Shown: in pieces, positions 48,425 through 57,562 of the stretch
Layout: each line of letters begins with the position of its first letter
How positions within the stretch are numbered: position 1 is the first letter of the stretch
Assembly: GCF_003606345.3 (NCBI RefSeq)
Contig: NZ_CP031844.2
Span: forward strand, 1,595,001-1,659,000
Source of the DNA: Bartonella krasnovii
GTDB taxonomy: Bacteria > Pseudomonadota > Alphaproteobacteria > Rhizobiales > Rhizobiaceae
Direction of reading: 5' to 3'
DNA: 64,000 nt
Notes under the pieces: model-generated
The model's database searches: none
The model's input: the letters and a program-made list of their open reading frames with translations, nothing else
What the model was told of the DNA's origin: nothing
Program-made: the position numbers and the translations under genes

Positions 48425-48709
48425 TTATTCTTCTTCATCACTAATCTGTGGAGGTGGGGGAAGGATATAAGACCCTGAAAGCCAACGATTAAGATCAATG
48501 GCGCGGCATCGAGTGGAACAAAAAGGATAAGCAGATTTTTGCGACATCTGACCACAAATAGGACAAGGATGCGCAGGACGCGTCTCTTTTGGCAAATTTG
48601 GTTCTTTTGGCTCAAAGCATTCTTTTGGACTATGGCGCTTCTTTTGACTTTGAGATGTCTGTATTTTCTCCTCTTTCATTAAATTTTCTTCTGTTTTCGT
48701 TTTTTTCAT
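48425..48709 (-). CDS. yacG: DNA gyrase inhibitor YacG
   Basis: 94 aa. The zinc ribbon is complete: CPICGQ, then 12 residues later FCSTRCRAIDLNRWL, the YacG signature, ending in an acidic tail SDEEE. YacG binds GyrB and lowers gyrase activity in E. coli. The N-terminal 45 residues are charged and low in complexity, longer than the typical 60-65-aa protein; ATG 48679 would shorten it by ten. It follows maf on the minus strand as in other Rhizobiales (infA-maf-yacG). Six decayed copies of its 3' part lie downstream. Confidence 0.92.
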   Translation of the reverse strand: MKKTKTEENLMKEEKIQTSQSQKKRHSPKECFEPKEPNLPKETRPAHPCPICGQMSQKSAYPFCSTRCRAIDLNRWLSGSYILPPPPQISDEEE

Positions 48710-48795
48710 TTTTGCCTTGTTTCATTTTTGCTTTGCACTTTTTCCTACACTTTTTGCTGCTCTTTACCCTGCATGGCTCTTGCCTTAAAATTTTT

Positions 48796-49584
48796 CTACT
48801 GCGTTTCTTCAGTCCACTGATCATAAAGTGGATAGTGATAAGCGGTCAAAAGATCGGCGGTTTCCGCCAAAGGCAATCCCACGACATTTGAATAAGAGCC
48901 TGCAATATAGACCACAAAAGCCCCTGCTTTTCCTTGGATAGCATAGCCACCCGCTTTCCCTTGCCATTCTCCTGAAATAAGGTAAGCCTTCATCATAGGA
49001 GAGGTTAAGCGTCTAAAACGAACACGGCTTTCAATCAATTTTACGGTTATTTTTCCCTTTTCATTCAAAGCACAAATGGCGCCATAGACTTTGTGCGCCC
49101 TTCCAGAAAGGAAACGTAAACATTCATAAGCCTCATCCTCACTTTCTGGTTTGGGAAGAATGGTGCGCCCCACCGCCACCACCGTATCAGCCGCCAAGAT
49201 AATCGTTTTCTGCCCAGATAGTTTTTTATCAACATTCTGCAATTTTTCTTGGGGGGTGTGATTTTCTTGAGGGTTCTGACTCTCTTGGACGAGGTTGTGA
49301 TTTTCTTGGGATTTTTGATCATACCATTGCAAGAAAGCTTTCGCTTTAAGCGCTTTTTCTTTTGCCAAACGTTTGGCAAGATTTGCGGGATGTTCTTTTA
49401 ATTTTGGCGTTTCATCAATATCGCTTGCATAAACCTGTTGGGGCTCAATGCCCATTTGCGCTAAGAGCATTAAACGCCGTGGCGAAGCTGAAGCAAGCAC
49501 CAAATGAATTTCTTCCTCCAAATGCACTTTTCCCCCAAGCTTTTCTGCCCAACGTTTTCCCCCCCACTCTTTTATAATTTTCAT
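48796..49584 (-). CDS. maf: Maf-family nucleotide pyrophosphatase with an internal insertion
   Basis: 262 aa from ATG 49584 (AAGGGG upstream); typical Maf is about 200 aa. Motifs present: LASASPRRLMLL, SDIDETP, ILAADTVVAVG and the C-terminal GYAIQGKAGAFVVYIAGSYS with NVVGLPL. Maf hydrolyses non-canonical or canonical NTPs and is linked to housecleaning and cell division. Between ALKAKAFLQWYD and ILAADTVV there is a Gln/Asn/Glu-rich insert of about 40 residues with near-repeats (SQENHNLVQESQNPQENHTP). An N-terminal extension of about 28 residues also precedes the core. Second gene of infA-maf-yacG. Confidence 0.92.
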   Translation of the reverse strand: MKIIKEWGGKRWAEKLGGKVHLEEEIHLVLASASPRRLMLLAQMGIEPQQVYASDIDETPKLKEHPANLAKRLAKEKALKAKAFLQWYDQKSQENHNLVQESQNPQENHTPQEKLQNVDKKLSGQKTIILAADTVVAVGRTILPKPESEDEAYECLRFLSGRAHKVYGAICALNEKGKITVKLIESRVRFRRLTSPMMKAYLISGEWQGKAGGYAIQGKAGAFVVYIAGSYSNVVGLPLAETADLLTAYHYPLYDQWTEETQ

Positions 49585-49795
49585 TTCCACCCCTTGTCAA
49601 AACCGGCATACCTCTTACCCCATTTTAAGCGCCATTGATCTCCTTATTTTTTTTGTGCACTGGATTTTACACCTTTTCAAGGTCATTTTAAACATGCGCC
49701 TTTTCTCACGTTAGAGAAAACCCCTTCAAGGTCTGTTAAAAATAACAGAAAGAATACTGTAACTTTTACAAAAAAGCGCAGAGCCATCCATGAGA

Positions 49796-50014
49796 TTACT
49801 TATAACGGTATATAATGCGTCCTTTTGTTAAATCATAAGGGGTCATTTCCACCATAATTTTATCACCAGCTAATACGCGAATACGATTTTTTCGCATTCT
49901 TCCAGCGGTATGTGCAATAATTTCATGATCATTTTCGAGCTTCACACGAAACATAGCATTCGGTAAGAGTTCAGTAACGATACCCGAAAATTCTAAAACT
50001 TCTTCTTTTGACAT
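49796..50014 (-). CDS. infA: Translation initiation factor IF-1
   Basis: 72 aa, the standard size, from ATG 50014 (a TTG 6 bp upstream is unlikely). OB-fold sequence [56 protein letters not shown], ending [13 protein letters not shown]-1 occupies the ribosomal A site during initiation. It heads the minus-strand group infA-maf-yacG, about 210 bp before maf. Confidence 0.98.
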   Translation of the reverse strand: MSKEEVLEFSGIVTELLPNAMFRVKLENDHEIIAHTAGRMRKNRIRVLAGDKIMVEMTPYDLTKGRIIYRYK

Positions 50015-50279
50015 AAACAATCATTTCCTTATATAATGCACATATTCTGTTAAGCTGTGCGTTATTTTCCAGCGTTCATACCCTATTTTCTCAAATTTGT
50101 GAATAAAAATTCCACAAAAAGGGAGAGGTTTTTCCAGTTTTCTCTCTTTTGTTCTCAAAAAACCTCACCCTCCATTTTAAGTTCTTTCATTTCCTCAAAC
50201 TTTACCTGCCAATTTTTTAACTTTTAGGCTGAACTTGATTTCAGCATGACAAGACTGATTTCAGCATGACAAGAAATGA

Positions 50280-51230
50280 CACGCCATCTCCAAATTTTTC
50301 TCTCCCTATCTCTTGCCCCTCCTCTCGTTCATCCTCTCTTCTCCCCCCCCCCACACACTTACCTCTCCTTTCCAATTTTCCCCCATTCACAAGCCCCTCT
50401 CCTCCAGTTACATTTCCTTTTCATCCCAACTTATCGCTCCATTCACAAACTCCCCCCTAAAGTTCACTCCCCCACATTCCACACATAGCAAAAGCCCAAA
50501 CCACACCCCAAAGATTGCACAACACATCAATCCTCTATGGCTTAAACGATTATTACTTTTTTACAGATATATATTTTTACGCTTTTATATTTTTAAAGAA
50601 ATCTATAAACTAAACTATCGATCAAAAAACTATTGACTTGCCCCCACAGGACAAAATTCCACCCCACACCACTTCTCTAAACAAAGGTTTGTAAATAAAG
50701 GTCTGTAAATAAAAATTCAGCCTCTTAGCCCACAGCCACTCTCTCAAATCTCTCCCTCAAAAACATGGGACAGACAGAACCAAACAAACTCTATTCCCCA
50801 CGCCGATCACTTCATGTGATCCAGATCACTCTCTCAACGATAGCGCTTCATAAAGCACGCCTTTTCCCATTCCCCCACGCTATTTTCATGTATCCCTTCA
50901 CACTACCGCCTCTTGTATACAACCATTCAAACCTATCCATACGCACTTTCTCCCTCCTCTCGTTCATCCTCTCTTCTCCCCCCACACACACTTACCTCTC
51001 CTTTCCAATTTTCCCCCATTCACAAGCCCCTCTCCTCCAGTTACATTTCCTTTTCATCCCAACTTATCGCTCCATTCACAAACTCCCCCCTAAAGTTCAC
51101 TCCCCCACATTCCACGCATAGCAAAAGCCCAAACCACACCCCAAAGATTGCACAACACATCAATCCTCCACTCTTTTTTGCATATTTCTGTTTAAACGCT
51201 TTTACAGATTTACAGAAATATCTATACGAA
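50280..51230. repeat. C-rich direct repeat pair (about 50320-50520 and 50950-51155)
   Basis: The block beginning CTCTCGTTCATCCTCTCTTC and running through CTTATCGCTCCATTCACAAA to GCACAACACATCAATCCTC is present twice, about 650 bp apart, with few differences (ACACATAGC versus ACGCATAGC). Each copy leads into element A. Non-coding; open frames are compositional. Confidence 0.9.
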
Positions 51231-51239
51231 ATGATGATA

Positions 51240-52190
51240 TGACCCCTTTTTTTAAAAAAACGCCTTTAAAACTTCGTTCCCATTTTAATTTTAATCCCCC
51301 ATTTTCATTTTAATCATAGAGATAAACCGGTTTATTATTTTATTAACCAGCACAAAATTTTTTGCTCCCATTTTGGTAATAAGGGCGCATAAAAAGCATT
51401 TTTACAATTTTTTAGAGAATCTCGCCCACAAACGGTGCTTTTTTTATGATAAACAAAGATCCGTTGAATGGATTCACTCTCAGAAAGTTGTACATGAGAA
51501 TTTTTTTTGATTTTTGCCTTCACCATTCACAATGATAACTTGTTTTTTATGCCAATGTTTTTCTACCTCAATATTTTTTCGTAAGAAGAATCATCATCAA
51601 AACGCTCATCTTTTTTTAAAACTTTTCTCAAACAAAGGCTTCACAAAAAAGGATAAAAAAAAGAGGTTTGTTTATGAGAAACAAACCCCTAGAGAAAATT
51701 ATAGAGATAGTTTTTGGAATCTTAAACTACTCCCTCTAAAAGCATCTAAAATACTTCAGAGCACCAAAATGAATACAAAGGGTTATTTAGTACAGAGCGA
51801 AAAAAATCAAGAGCAAAAAATTTTTATCGTTAATATGTCCTTCACAAACGTGTTTTTTTTAACCTCCACCACCACTTGAAAATTCAACAGCTCGCCCCCC
51901 TCCTTTTAAAGCGAATCCTTCCACATCGCATAAAAATAACGCGGATTTTTTAAAAAAAACTTATAAGTAAGCCCCCAAAAACGACAAACCAAATTTTTTA
52001 CAAAATCTGAAACGCAAACAGGCATAAAAGCCAATTTTTTGATAAAAGATTCCTTTGATAGGATCAAAAGTCTTGATGAAACATTGCTCCAATAAAAAAG
52101 AAGCGGATTTTTCAATATTTCCGCCTCTTTAGCCGTAAAGTCATGATCTCTTTAACCGTAAAATCATGATGAAGAATAATTTAAAAAAAA
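51240..52190. other. Intergenic stretch without a firm gene call
   Basis: AT-rich. A minus frame at 51335-51526 (MVKAKIKKNSHVQLSESESI start) and a plus frame at 51514-51879 overlap head-on; neither has a clear ribosome site or family match. Confidence 0.45.
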
Positions 52191-52191
52191 C

Positions 52192-52779
52192 TCAAGACTG
52201 TGAAGGGAACCAATTTGACAACAACTCATACCTTACAGGATCATCAGCGCATTGTCCGCCACCACATTCCAGTATCGTTGAAATCAAATTTGCTGCAATT
52301 AAGAACACGAATAAGAAGCTTGCTGTTTTACTCAAGATTGGAAAAGAGGAAAATTCTTTAAACTTGTGTGCCAATTCGCCTAAAATCATAACAAATGCAA
52401 CAGCAAAGATACAAAGGACAGAAATAATGAAAGCCCAAGTATAAAAATGCAATCCAAAGAACGTTGAACCATATCCCAAATCATCAGGTGTGATATGTAA
52501 AAATACCTGCCTTGCAGCAACAGCACTGGTGACCATACAACCGATAATAACCATACCATAATGCGTATTTTTCACCCTGTGGTGAATATTGAGCAAGAAC
52601 CCACATCCTGCCAGCATCAATCCAACGCGTTGCAGTAGACAAAGGGGACAAGGCAACTCAAACTTTACCAATTGATAATAAAAAGCGACCACCAAGACAA
52701 TAGATAATCCAATCAGTCCTAGTGTATTCATAAAAGTGATGAAATGAGGATTTTTAGATTCAACATTTTCCATGGCCAT
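52192..52779 (-). CDS. dsbB: DsbB-family disulfide-forming membrane protein, atypical second Cys pair
   Basis: 195 aa with about five hydrophobic helices (around 20-37, 49-65, 74-90, 113-133, 153-170). The first redox pair is canonical: ELPCPLCLLQR (Cys44, Cys47), next to the quinone-proximal Arg. The usual second pair in the loop between helices 3 and 4 is missing; instead Cys172 and Cys177 (ECGGGQCADDP) follow the last helix. DsbB reoxidises DsbA and passes electrons to quinone in the inner membrane. It starts 5 bp after a DUF5993 gene with TGAGAGAATG, so the two form an operon. Confidence 0.88.
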   Translation of the reverse strand: MAMENVESKNPHFITFMNTLGLIGLSIVLVVAFYYQLVKFELPCPLCLLQRVGLMLAGCGFLLNIHHRVKNTHYGMVIIGCMVTSAVAARQVFLHITPDDLGYGSTFFGLHFYTWAFIISVLCIFAVAFVMILGELAHKFKEFSSFPILSKTASFLFVFLIAANLISTILECGGGQCADDPVRYELLSNWFPSQS

Positions 52780-52783
52780 TCTC

Positions 52784-52936
52784 TCAAAAAGATAAATTCA
52801 AAGTAGAAGTTGCGTGATGATTAAAGGTTAGAAGAATAACAACGAACAAAATAACCCACAAAGCGTAACTTATATTTTTTTTGCCATACACCGTTGTTAC
52901 TGCAGTGCCTAAAGCGATTAAAAATGGAAAAAACAT
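52784..52936 (-). CDS. DUF5993-like small membrane protein
   Basis: 50 aa: two hydrophobic helices (MFFPFLIALGTAVTTVYGKK and SYALWVILFVVILLTFNHH). Ribosome site GGAG lies 10 bp before ATG 52936. Proteins of this shape (DUF5993) are commonly encoded just before an unusual dsbB, as here, which suggests a subunit or helper of the disulfide-forming enzyme. Function not established. Tight spacing to dsbB (4 bp) indicates co-translation. Confidence 0.8.
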   Translation of the reverse strand: MFFPFLIALGTAVTTVYGKKNISYALWVILFVVILLTFNHHATSTLNLSF

Positions 52937-53606
52937 AACTTTTAAATCTCCTTATCTTAATATCTGGTGTTTAACTATTCTTTCTTACTATAAGCGTTCA
53001 ACATATTAAAAAATTGGGCAAAAAAGAGACAATGGATTTATTATTCACAATTCATCCTTCACTTTATATTGCCGTTTATATTTATGGTCTTATCATTACA
53101 TTTATATGAAGAAAGGATGAAAGAGATAATCGCTAAAAATGCTTTGGAACAAAAGCATTAAAGCGTTGATTATTCATGTTCTTTATCTCATAAATTATTG
53201 AAAGAGCCCTTTCCCCCATACTTAAACAGCAAAATAAAAAGCCTTTGCAAGATAAGATATCCCTCTGTTATTTTACGAAAAAAATATCCTTATTTACAAC
53301 GCAGTTTTGCCATAAAAATCTCTTTGTTATCATAATAGTGTTTCAAATTGCACCATATTGTCCAGTATATGGGAACGATATTTGTTTTAACAACAAAAAA
53401 TGAGATATTTTCTAAAAACCTTATAGTCTTCAAAAACTTTTCCAGAATATATTCTCATCATGTATTTTTTCTTTTGTTTCAAAGTACATTTTCTTAAAGC
53501 ACAAAATCATTCTTAAAGGACATTCTTAAAGGAAAAGACACTTTTGCTGTTTAACCACTTCCCCTCCAACATATTGAACAGCAAAAAGCTCAAAGGACAG
53601 AGTTTC
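52937..53606. other. Intergenic stretch without a recognisable gene
   Basis: AT-rich, no strong hairpin. It probably contains the purE operon promoter and the upstream region of the dsbB operon, which I cannot pinpoint. Confidence 0.45.
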
Positions 53607-53801
53607 ATGAGCATCAAGAGGGTATTTTTGAGCTTCTGTACTGCCCCTTTAAACTTTGACCTTTCAATCTTATTTAAAGAAAAACAGTTTTTCTGCCATC
53701 AATTGGCTTTGCAAAGAGATTATAAAACTCTTAAAAAACGAATGATAAAGAATCGCTTTGAGTCTTTGAAAAGGATAGAGAATGATGGAGAAATCATGTA
53801 A
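53607..53801 (+). CDS. Small basic protein overlapping purE, possibly YdcH/DUF465-derived
   Basis: 64 aa from ATG 53607 (AAAGGA upstream). The C-terminal half ([20 protein letters not shown]) recalls the LKK-x-K-L-x-LKD helix of DUF465/YdcH proteins that often precede purE in Rhizobiales. It overlaps the purE start by 20 bp, which would couple translation. The match is loose and the gene may be decayed. Confidence 0.4.
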   Translation: MSIKRVFLSFCTAPLNFDLSILFKEKQFFCHQLALQRDYKTLKKRMIKNRFESLKRIENDGEIM

Positions 53802-54279
53802 TGTCGGGATTTTGATGGGGAGTCAATCGGATTGGAAAACGATGTGCCATAGTGCTGATATTTTGACAGCTCTTGGCATTTCTCATAGTTCGCATATTGT
53901 CTCAGCCCACCGCACCCCTGAACGCCTTTATCAATTTGCCAAAGAAGCAAAGTCCGCAGGTTTTAAAGTTTTAATTGCTGGTGCTGGGGGTGCAGCGCAT
54001 CTTCCTGGGATGCTCGCAGCGCTTACGCCTCTTCCTGTTTTTGGCGTTCCAGTGCACTCACACACTCTCTCTGGACAAGACTCTTTGCTTTCAATCGTGC
54101 AAATGCCAGCAGGCATACCGGTTGGGACGTTAGCCATTGGCAAAGCAGGAGCCATTAATGCAGCCCTTTTAGCCGCCGCTGTTATGGCAGTTTATGATCC
54201 TGATCTTGCCCAACGCTTAGAAGATTGGCGTCAGCAACAAACAGCCAGTGTCGCCCTCATGCCTGTAACGGAGGTTTAA
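53782..54279 (+). CDS. purE: N5-CAIR mutase PurE
   Basis: 165 aa, normal size. Contains the PurE core [59 protein letters not shown] and [20 protein letters not shown] with [13 protein letters not shown]. It converts N5-carboxyaminoimidazole ribonucleotide to CAIR in purine synthesis. It is immediately followed by purK (stop to start 1 bp), the enzyme making its substrate. The GGAGG near its end is the purK ribosome site. Confidence 0.97.
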   Translation: MMEKSCNVGILMGSQSDWKTMCHSADILTALGISHSSHIVSAHRTPERLYQFAKEAKSAGFKVLIAGAGGAAHLPGMLAALTPLPVFGVPVHSHTLSGQDSLLSIVQMPAGIPVGTLAIGKAGAINAALLAAAVMAVYDPDLAQRLEDWRQQQTASVALMPVTEV

Positions 54280-54280
54280 A

Positions 54281-55654
54281 ATGACACTGTCTTCCAACAC
54301 CACACCCTCCAGCACCATGCCCTCCAACACCACGCCCTCCAACACCATGCCCTCCAACACCATGCCCTCCAGCACCACGCCCTCCAGCACCATGCCCTCC
54401 AGCACCACGCCCTCCAGCACCACGCCCTCCAGCACCACGCCCTCCAGCACCACGCCCTCCAGCACCACGCCCTCCAGCACCACGCCCTCCAGCACCACGC
54501 CCTCCAACACCATGCCCTCCAACACCATGCCCTCCAACACCACGTCCTCCAACACATCCACCTCATCCAACATGCTCCCTCCAGGCAGTGTCATTGGTTT
54601 AATCGGTGGCGGACAATTAGCGCGCATGCTCGCCATAGCAGCCGCAGAATTAGGATTTCGAACGGTTATTTTTTGCCCTGAAGCCGATTGCCCAGCCGCT
54701 CAAACAGCCAATAATCATATTATTTCCTCCTATGATGACCAATCAGCCTTAGATAATTTTGCTGCACAGTGTGATGTTGTTAGCTATGAATTTGAAAATC
54801 TTTCGCTTCAAACGGTTCAATATGTAGAGAAGAGCAAACCTGTTTATCCTTCTTCTGAAGCCTTAGAGATTGCGCAAGATCGACTTTTTGAGAAACAATT
54901 TTTACAAGATCAAGGGATCAGCACCGCCTCATGGCATGCTGTTGACGATTTTTCTTCTCTTATTTCTGCTCTTGATGCCTTAGGCGGGCGTGGTCTTTTA
55001 AAGACACGTCGTTTTGGTTATGATGGAAAAAACCAGATCAAGCTTGATCATCCTGATGAACAAACCTGTAAAGAAGCCTTAAATTCTTTTGCAAATCAGC
55101 CTTGTATTTTGGAAGAAATCGTTCCTTTTTTATCGGAAATTTCGGTTCTCTCGGCGCGGACTAAAGAAGGGGAACATATTTTTTATGATTGTCCTGAAAA
55201 CCAACATAAAAACGGCATTCTTCATAAATCCTTTGTTCCCTCTCACACTTCCCTTGAAGGACAAAAAGCTGCGCAAAACATCAGCCTTACAGTAATGGAT
55301 GCTCTTAATTATGTTGGTGTTCTTTGCATTGAATTTTTTGTCTTAACGGATGGTCGTCTTTTAGTGAATGAATTAGCACCACGTGTCCATAATTCTGGTC
55401 ATTGGACGCAAAAAGCTTGCATCACGTCACAATTTGAGCAGCATATCCGTGCGATTTGTGGGCTCCCCTTAGGCAGCCCCTATCGCCATAGTGATTGCCA
55501 AATGACCAATCTTCTTGGGAACAATTTGAACACTTTAAAATATTTTCTCACACAAGAGCGCACTTCAATCCATTTATATGGCAAACGCACTGCCCAACCC
55601 TACCGCAAAATGGGCCATGTCATTCAATTAACCAGACCAGCAAGCAAATCTTAA
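54281..55654 (+). CDS. purK: PurK (N5-CAIR synthetase) with a translated N-terminal minisatellite
   Basis: 457 aa; the catalytic core from Met98 (MLPPGSVIGLIGGGQLARML) is 360 aa, a normal PurK. The core has the ATP-grasp features YEFENLSLQTVQYVEKSKPV, GGRGLLKTRRFGYDGKNQIK, EEIVPFLSEISVLSARTKEG and NELAPRVHNSGHWTQKACIT. The first 97 residues are unique: MTLSSNT, then 17 five-residue units (TPSST, MPSNT, TPSNT) and STSSN. GGAGG lies 6 bp before ATG 54281 and nothing like it precedes Met98, so the repeat is probably translated. PurK carboxylates AIR with ATP and bicarbonate, feeding PurE. Confidence 0.95.
   Translation: MTLSSNTTPSSTMPSNTTPSNTMPSNTMPSSTTPSSTMPSSTTPSSTTPSSTTPSSTTPSSTTPSSTTPSSTTPSNTMPSNTMPSNTTSSNTSTSSNMLPPGSVIGLIGGGQLARMLAIAAAELGFRTVIFCPEADCPAAQTANNHIISSYDDQSALDNFAAQCDVVSYEFENLSLQTVQYVEKSKPVYPSSEALEIAQDRLFEKQFLQDQGISTASWHAVDDFSSLISALDALGGRGLLKTRRFGYDGKNQIKLDHPDEQTCKEALNSFANQPCILEEIVPFLSEISVLSARTKEGEHIFYDCPENQHKNGILHKSFVPSHTSLEGQKAAQNISLTVMDALNYVGVLCIEFFVLTDGRLLVNELAPRVHNSGHWTQKACITSQFEQHIRAICGLPLGSPYRHSDCQMTNLLGNNLNTLKYFLTQERTSIHLYGKRTAQPYRKMGHVIQLTRPASKS
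54302..54556 (+). repeat. 15-bp minisatellite inside purK, 17 units
   Basis: Units are ACGCCCTCCAGCACC with variants (ATG for ACG, AAC for AGC) in an ordered pattern; the six central ACG/AGC units are identical. The unit length of 15 keeps the frame, and all frames on both strands are nearly free of stops. The same CCCTCCAGCACCACG text recurs non-coding at 60220-61140. Confidence 0.97.
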
Positions 55655-57014
55655 CCCCCTATACAAACGTTTTTCCCCATTTCCCCTATTTTTCCCAATG
55701 CACTAAAAAAAACCAAAACCTCCAGCCGCGCACATCGCTATCCAACGACTCAGCCAATAGCGTCTCTAACCCTTGGCCCTTCTCACAGCTTTCTCTCTTC
55801 CCAATCCTCTTCTACCTCCATACCCCCTCTAAAAAAAACAAAAAAACGCACCATTCAACAATCCAACAGTGCTTTCCTTTTTCAAAAATATTCCTCCACG
55901 ACTTAAAAACCACCCACTGTCCCACTTACGCTTTGCCTTCCTCCCACCTTTCCCAAGCACCATTTTTCCCCCATCCATACCCTTTTCATTCCAATCTTTA
56001 AGAAATAGACTAGCCTCTTTCCCCCATAGAAAAAGCACTTGAACAATGCACTCTTCTTATCTCACGTCTGTCCTTGTGTTCATTTTTTCTTCACAGAAAA
56101 ATGCCAAGCTTCGCGCTCCATACCAAACATCCATGTAAAAGATTATAATTATAAGTATTAAGCTTATCCATCACAGATAATATCTCTGCTAATTCAATAT
56201 AAATATTGATTTATAATAATAAATAATCATTTTTAACGTGAATTATCCCCCCAATAGAGTAAGATTTTTTATCATAATCTCTCTCTAACTTGAATCAATT
56301 AATATCCCTTGCTTGCACATTGAAAGGAGAGCAAACCTATGAGTAAAAATGTGGAAAGAAAAAAATACCCCTCCTAAATCCTCTCAAGGACCAAAGGCTA
56401 TTGCAACATTTTAGGGCTGGGAAAGAGTGTGATGCTATTTACTCAAGCGATATAATCTTTGTCATCTTTTCGCAGGCTTTAAGCACCTCTCTTTGCCTTA
56501 TAACAATAAAGCTTAAAATAACAGACGGCAATACATGATACACTAAAAGAAAAACGTCAATTGAGCATAGGCTCTAAAACAACAACCGTTTCTCACGCAT
56601 TAATATTTATCAGCTTCTTTATGTTTATAGCCTTCATTTTCGCCTCTAAAGTACCTTATTCACATTTAAATGCCTAACCACTCTCAAGAACGAAGAATCC
56701 CATGTCGATCTATCCACAAATCGCGCTTTCCTTAAAGCAAGTTCAGACGACTTGCGCACTACATATTAAACACCTCTTAACTGTAGATCAGTCATAAAGA
56801 TAATTGTACACACGAAACAAATTGTTTATATAGAAGAATAAGGTGGGGGGATATGTCTAATAATTAAGAAAAGATGTTCAATAAACGTAGTAAATCGCTC
56901 ATATTATAAGTATAATAAGTACAGGAATCTTTTTTCCATCTTAGAATATCTTGAAAAAGAGGATCGTTTACTTTATCAGAGTACAAAATATTTAAACAAC
57001 CGACTAGTATCAAC
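55655..57014. other. Intergenic stretch without a recognisable gene
   Basis: C-rich for the first 350 bp, then AT-rich. No convincing coding frame or RNA. Confidence 0.5.
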
Positions 57015-57392
57015 ATGACAACACAAAAGCCAAATATATCAAGCACATCATCGGGACAACGAAATAATCCATATTCTCAATGGGATTTAGTCCTTGATAT
57101 ACAAAAAGAAGTTAAGGAAACAATAAAATATGGCGTTGTTTCACTAAAAGAATTTATACTCATCATCTTTATAAGCGTCTGTTTATACATTTTCCTCTCT
57201 ATAATAGGCAATGTGGATAAAGATCAAATGGATGCGACAACTGCAATAGGGCTGGTGTGCGTATTAATTTTGTACGGTTCGATACCAGTCTCTTTGGTGC
57301 TATACATCATAATAAAGAAGAAACTCAAAAAAGTAATAAAGCAACTGGACGAAGCTGTTGCTAACCACAATCCACTAGGGAGAGAAAAATGA
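57015..57392 (+). CDS. Two-helix membrane protein of unknown function
   Basis: 125 aa. Polar N-terminus (TTQKPNISSTSSGQRNNPYS), helix 1 about residues 46-66 (FILIIFISVCLYIFLSIIG), short loop with acidic residues (NVDKDQMDATT), helix 2 about 77-100, then a basic helical tail (KKKLKKVIKQLDEAVANHN). The stop overlaps the next start (ATGA). Ribosome site is weak. No family recognised; the small paired membrane-protein format is reminiscent of phage or plasmid accessory genes. Confidence 0.65.
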   Translation: MTTQKPNISSTSSGQRNNPYSQWDLVLDIQKEVKETIKYGVVSLKEFILIIFISVCLYIFLSIIGNVDKDQMDATTAIGLVCVLILYGSIPVSLVLYIIIKKKLKKVIKQLDEAVANHNPLGREK

Positions 57393-57562
57393 CTGAAGCG
57401 ATAATATTAGGGCGTATTCTAGGGGTTATAGGCGGTTGTGCAATAATAACATTATCGGTTTGGCTTATTTATTCTGTCATTAAATATCGAAAACTGTATC
57501 GTAAAGCCCTTACAGGACGAGATCTAGCGATTCAAGAATGTAACAAAGAAATTGATAAGTGA
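57389..57562 (+). CDS. Small single-pass membrane protein coupled to the preceding gene
   Basis: 57 aa from ATG 57389, overlapping the upstream stop by ATGA. One strong helix (ILGRILGVIGGCAIITLSVW, residues about 6-30) and a basic then acidic tail (KYRKLYRKALTGRDLAIQEC). Unrecognised. The overlap and similar architecture suggest both proteins act together in the inner membrane. Confidence 0.65.
   Translation: MTEAIILGRILGVIGGCAIITLSVWLIYSVIKYRKLYRKALTGRDLAIQECNKEIDK

Noticed and set aside
51335..51879. Head-on overlapping frames 51335-51526 (minus) and 51514-51879 (plus)
   Set aside because: No ribosome site, family resemblance or neighbour support; kept as intergenic.
54217..54636. Minus-strand frames with VLEGV or CWRAW repeats opposite purK
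   Set aside because: A 15-bp repeat leaves all frames open; the plus strand has a strong ribosome site and a conserved enzyme.
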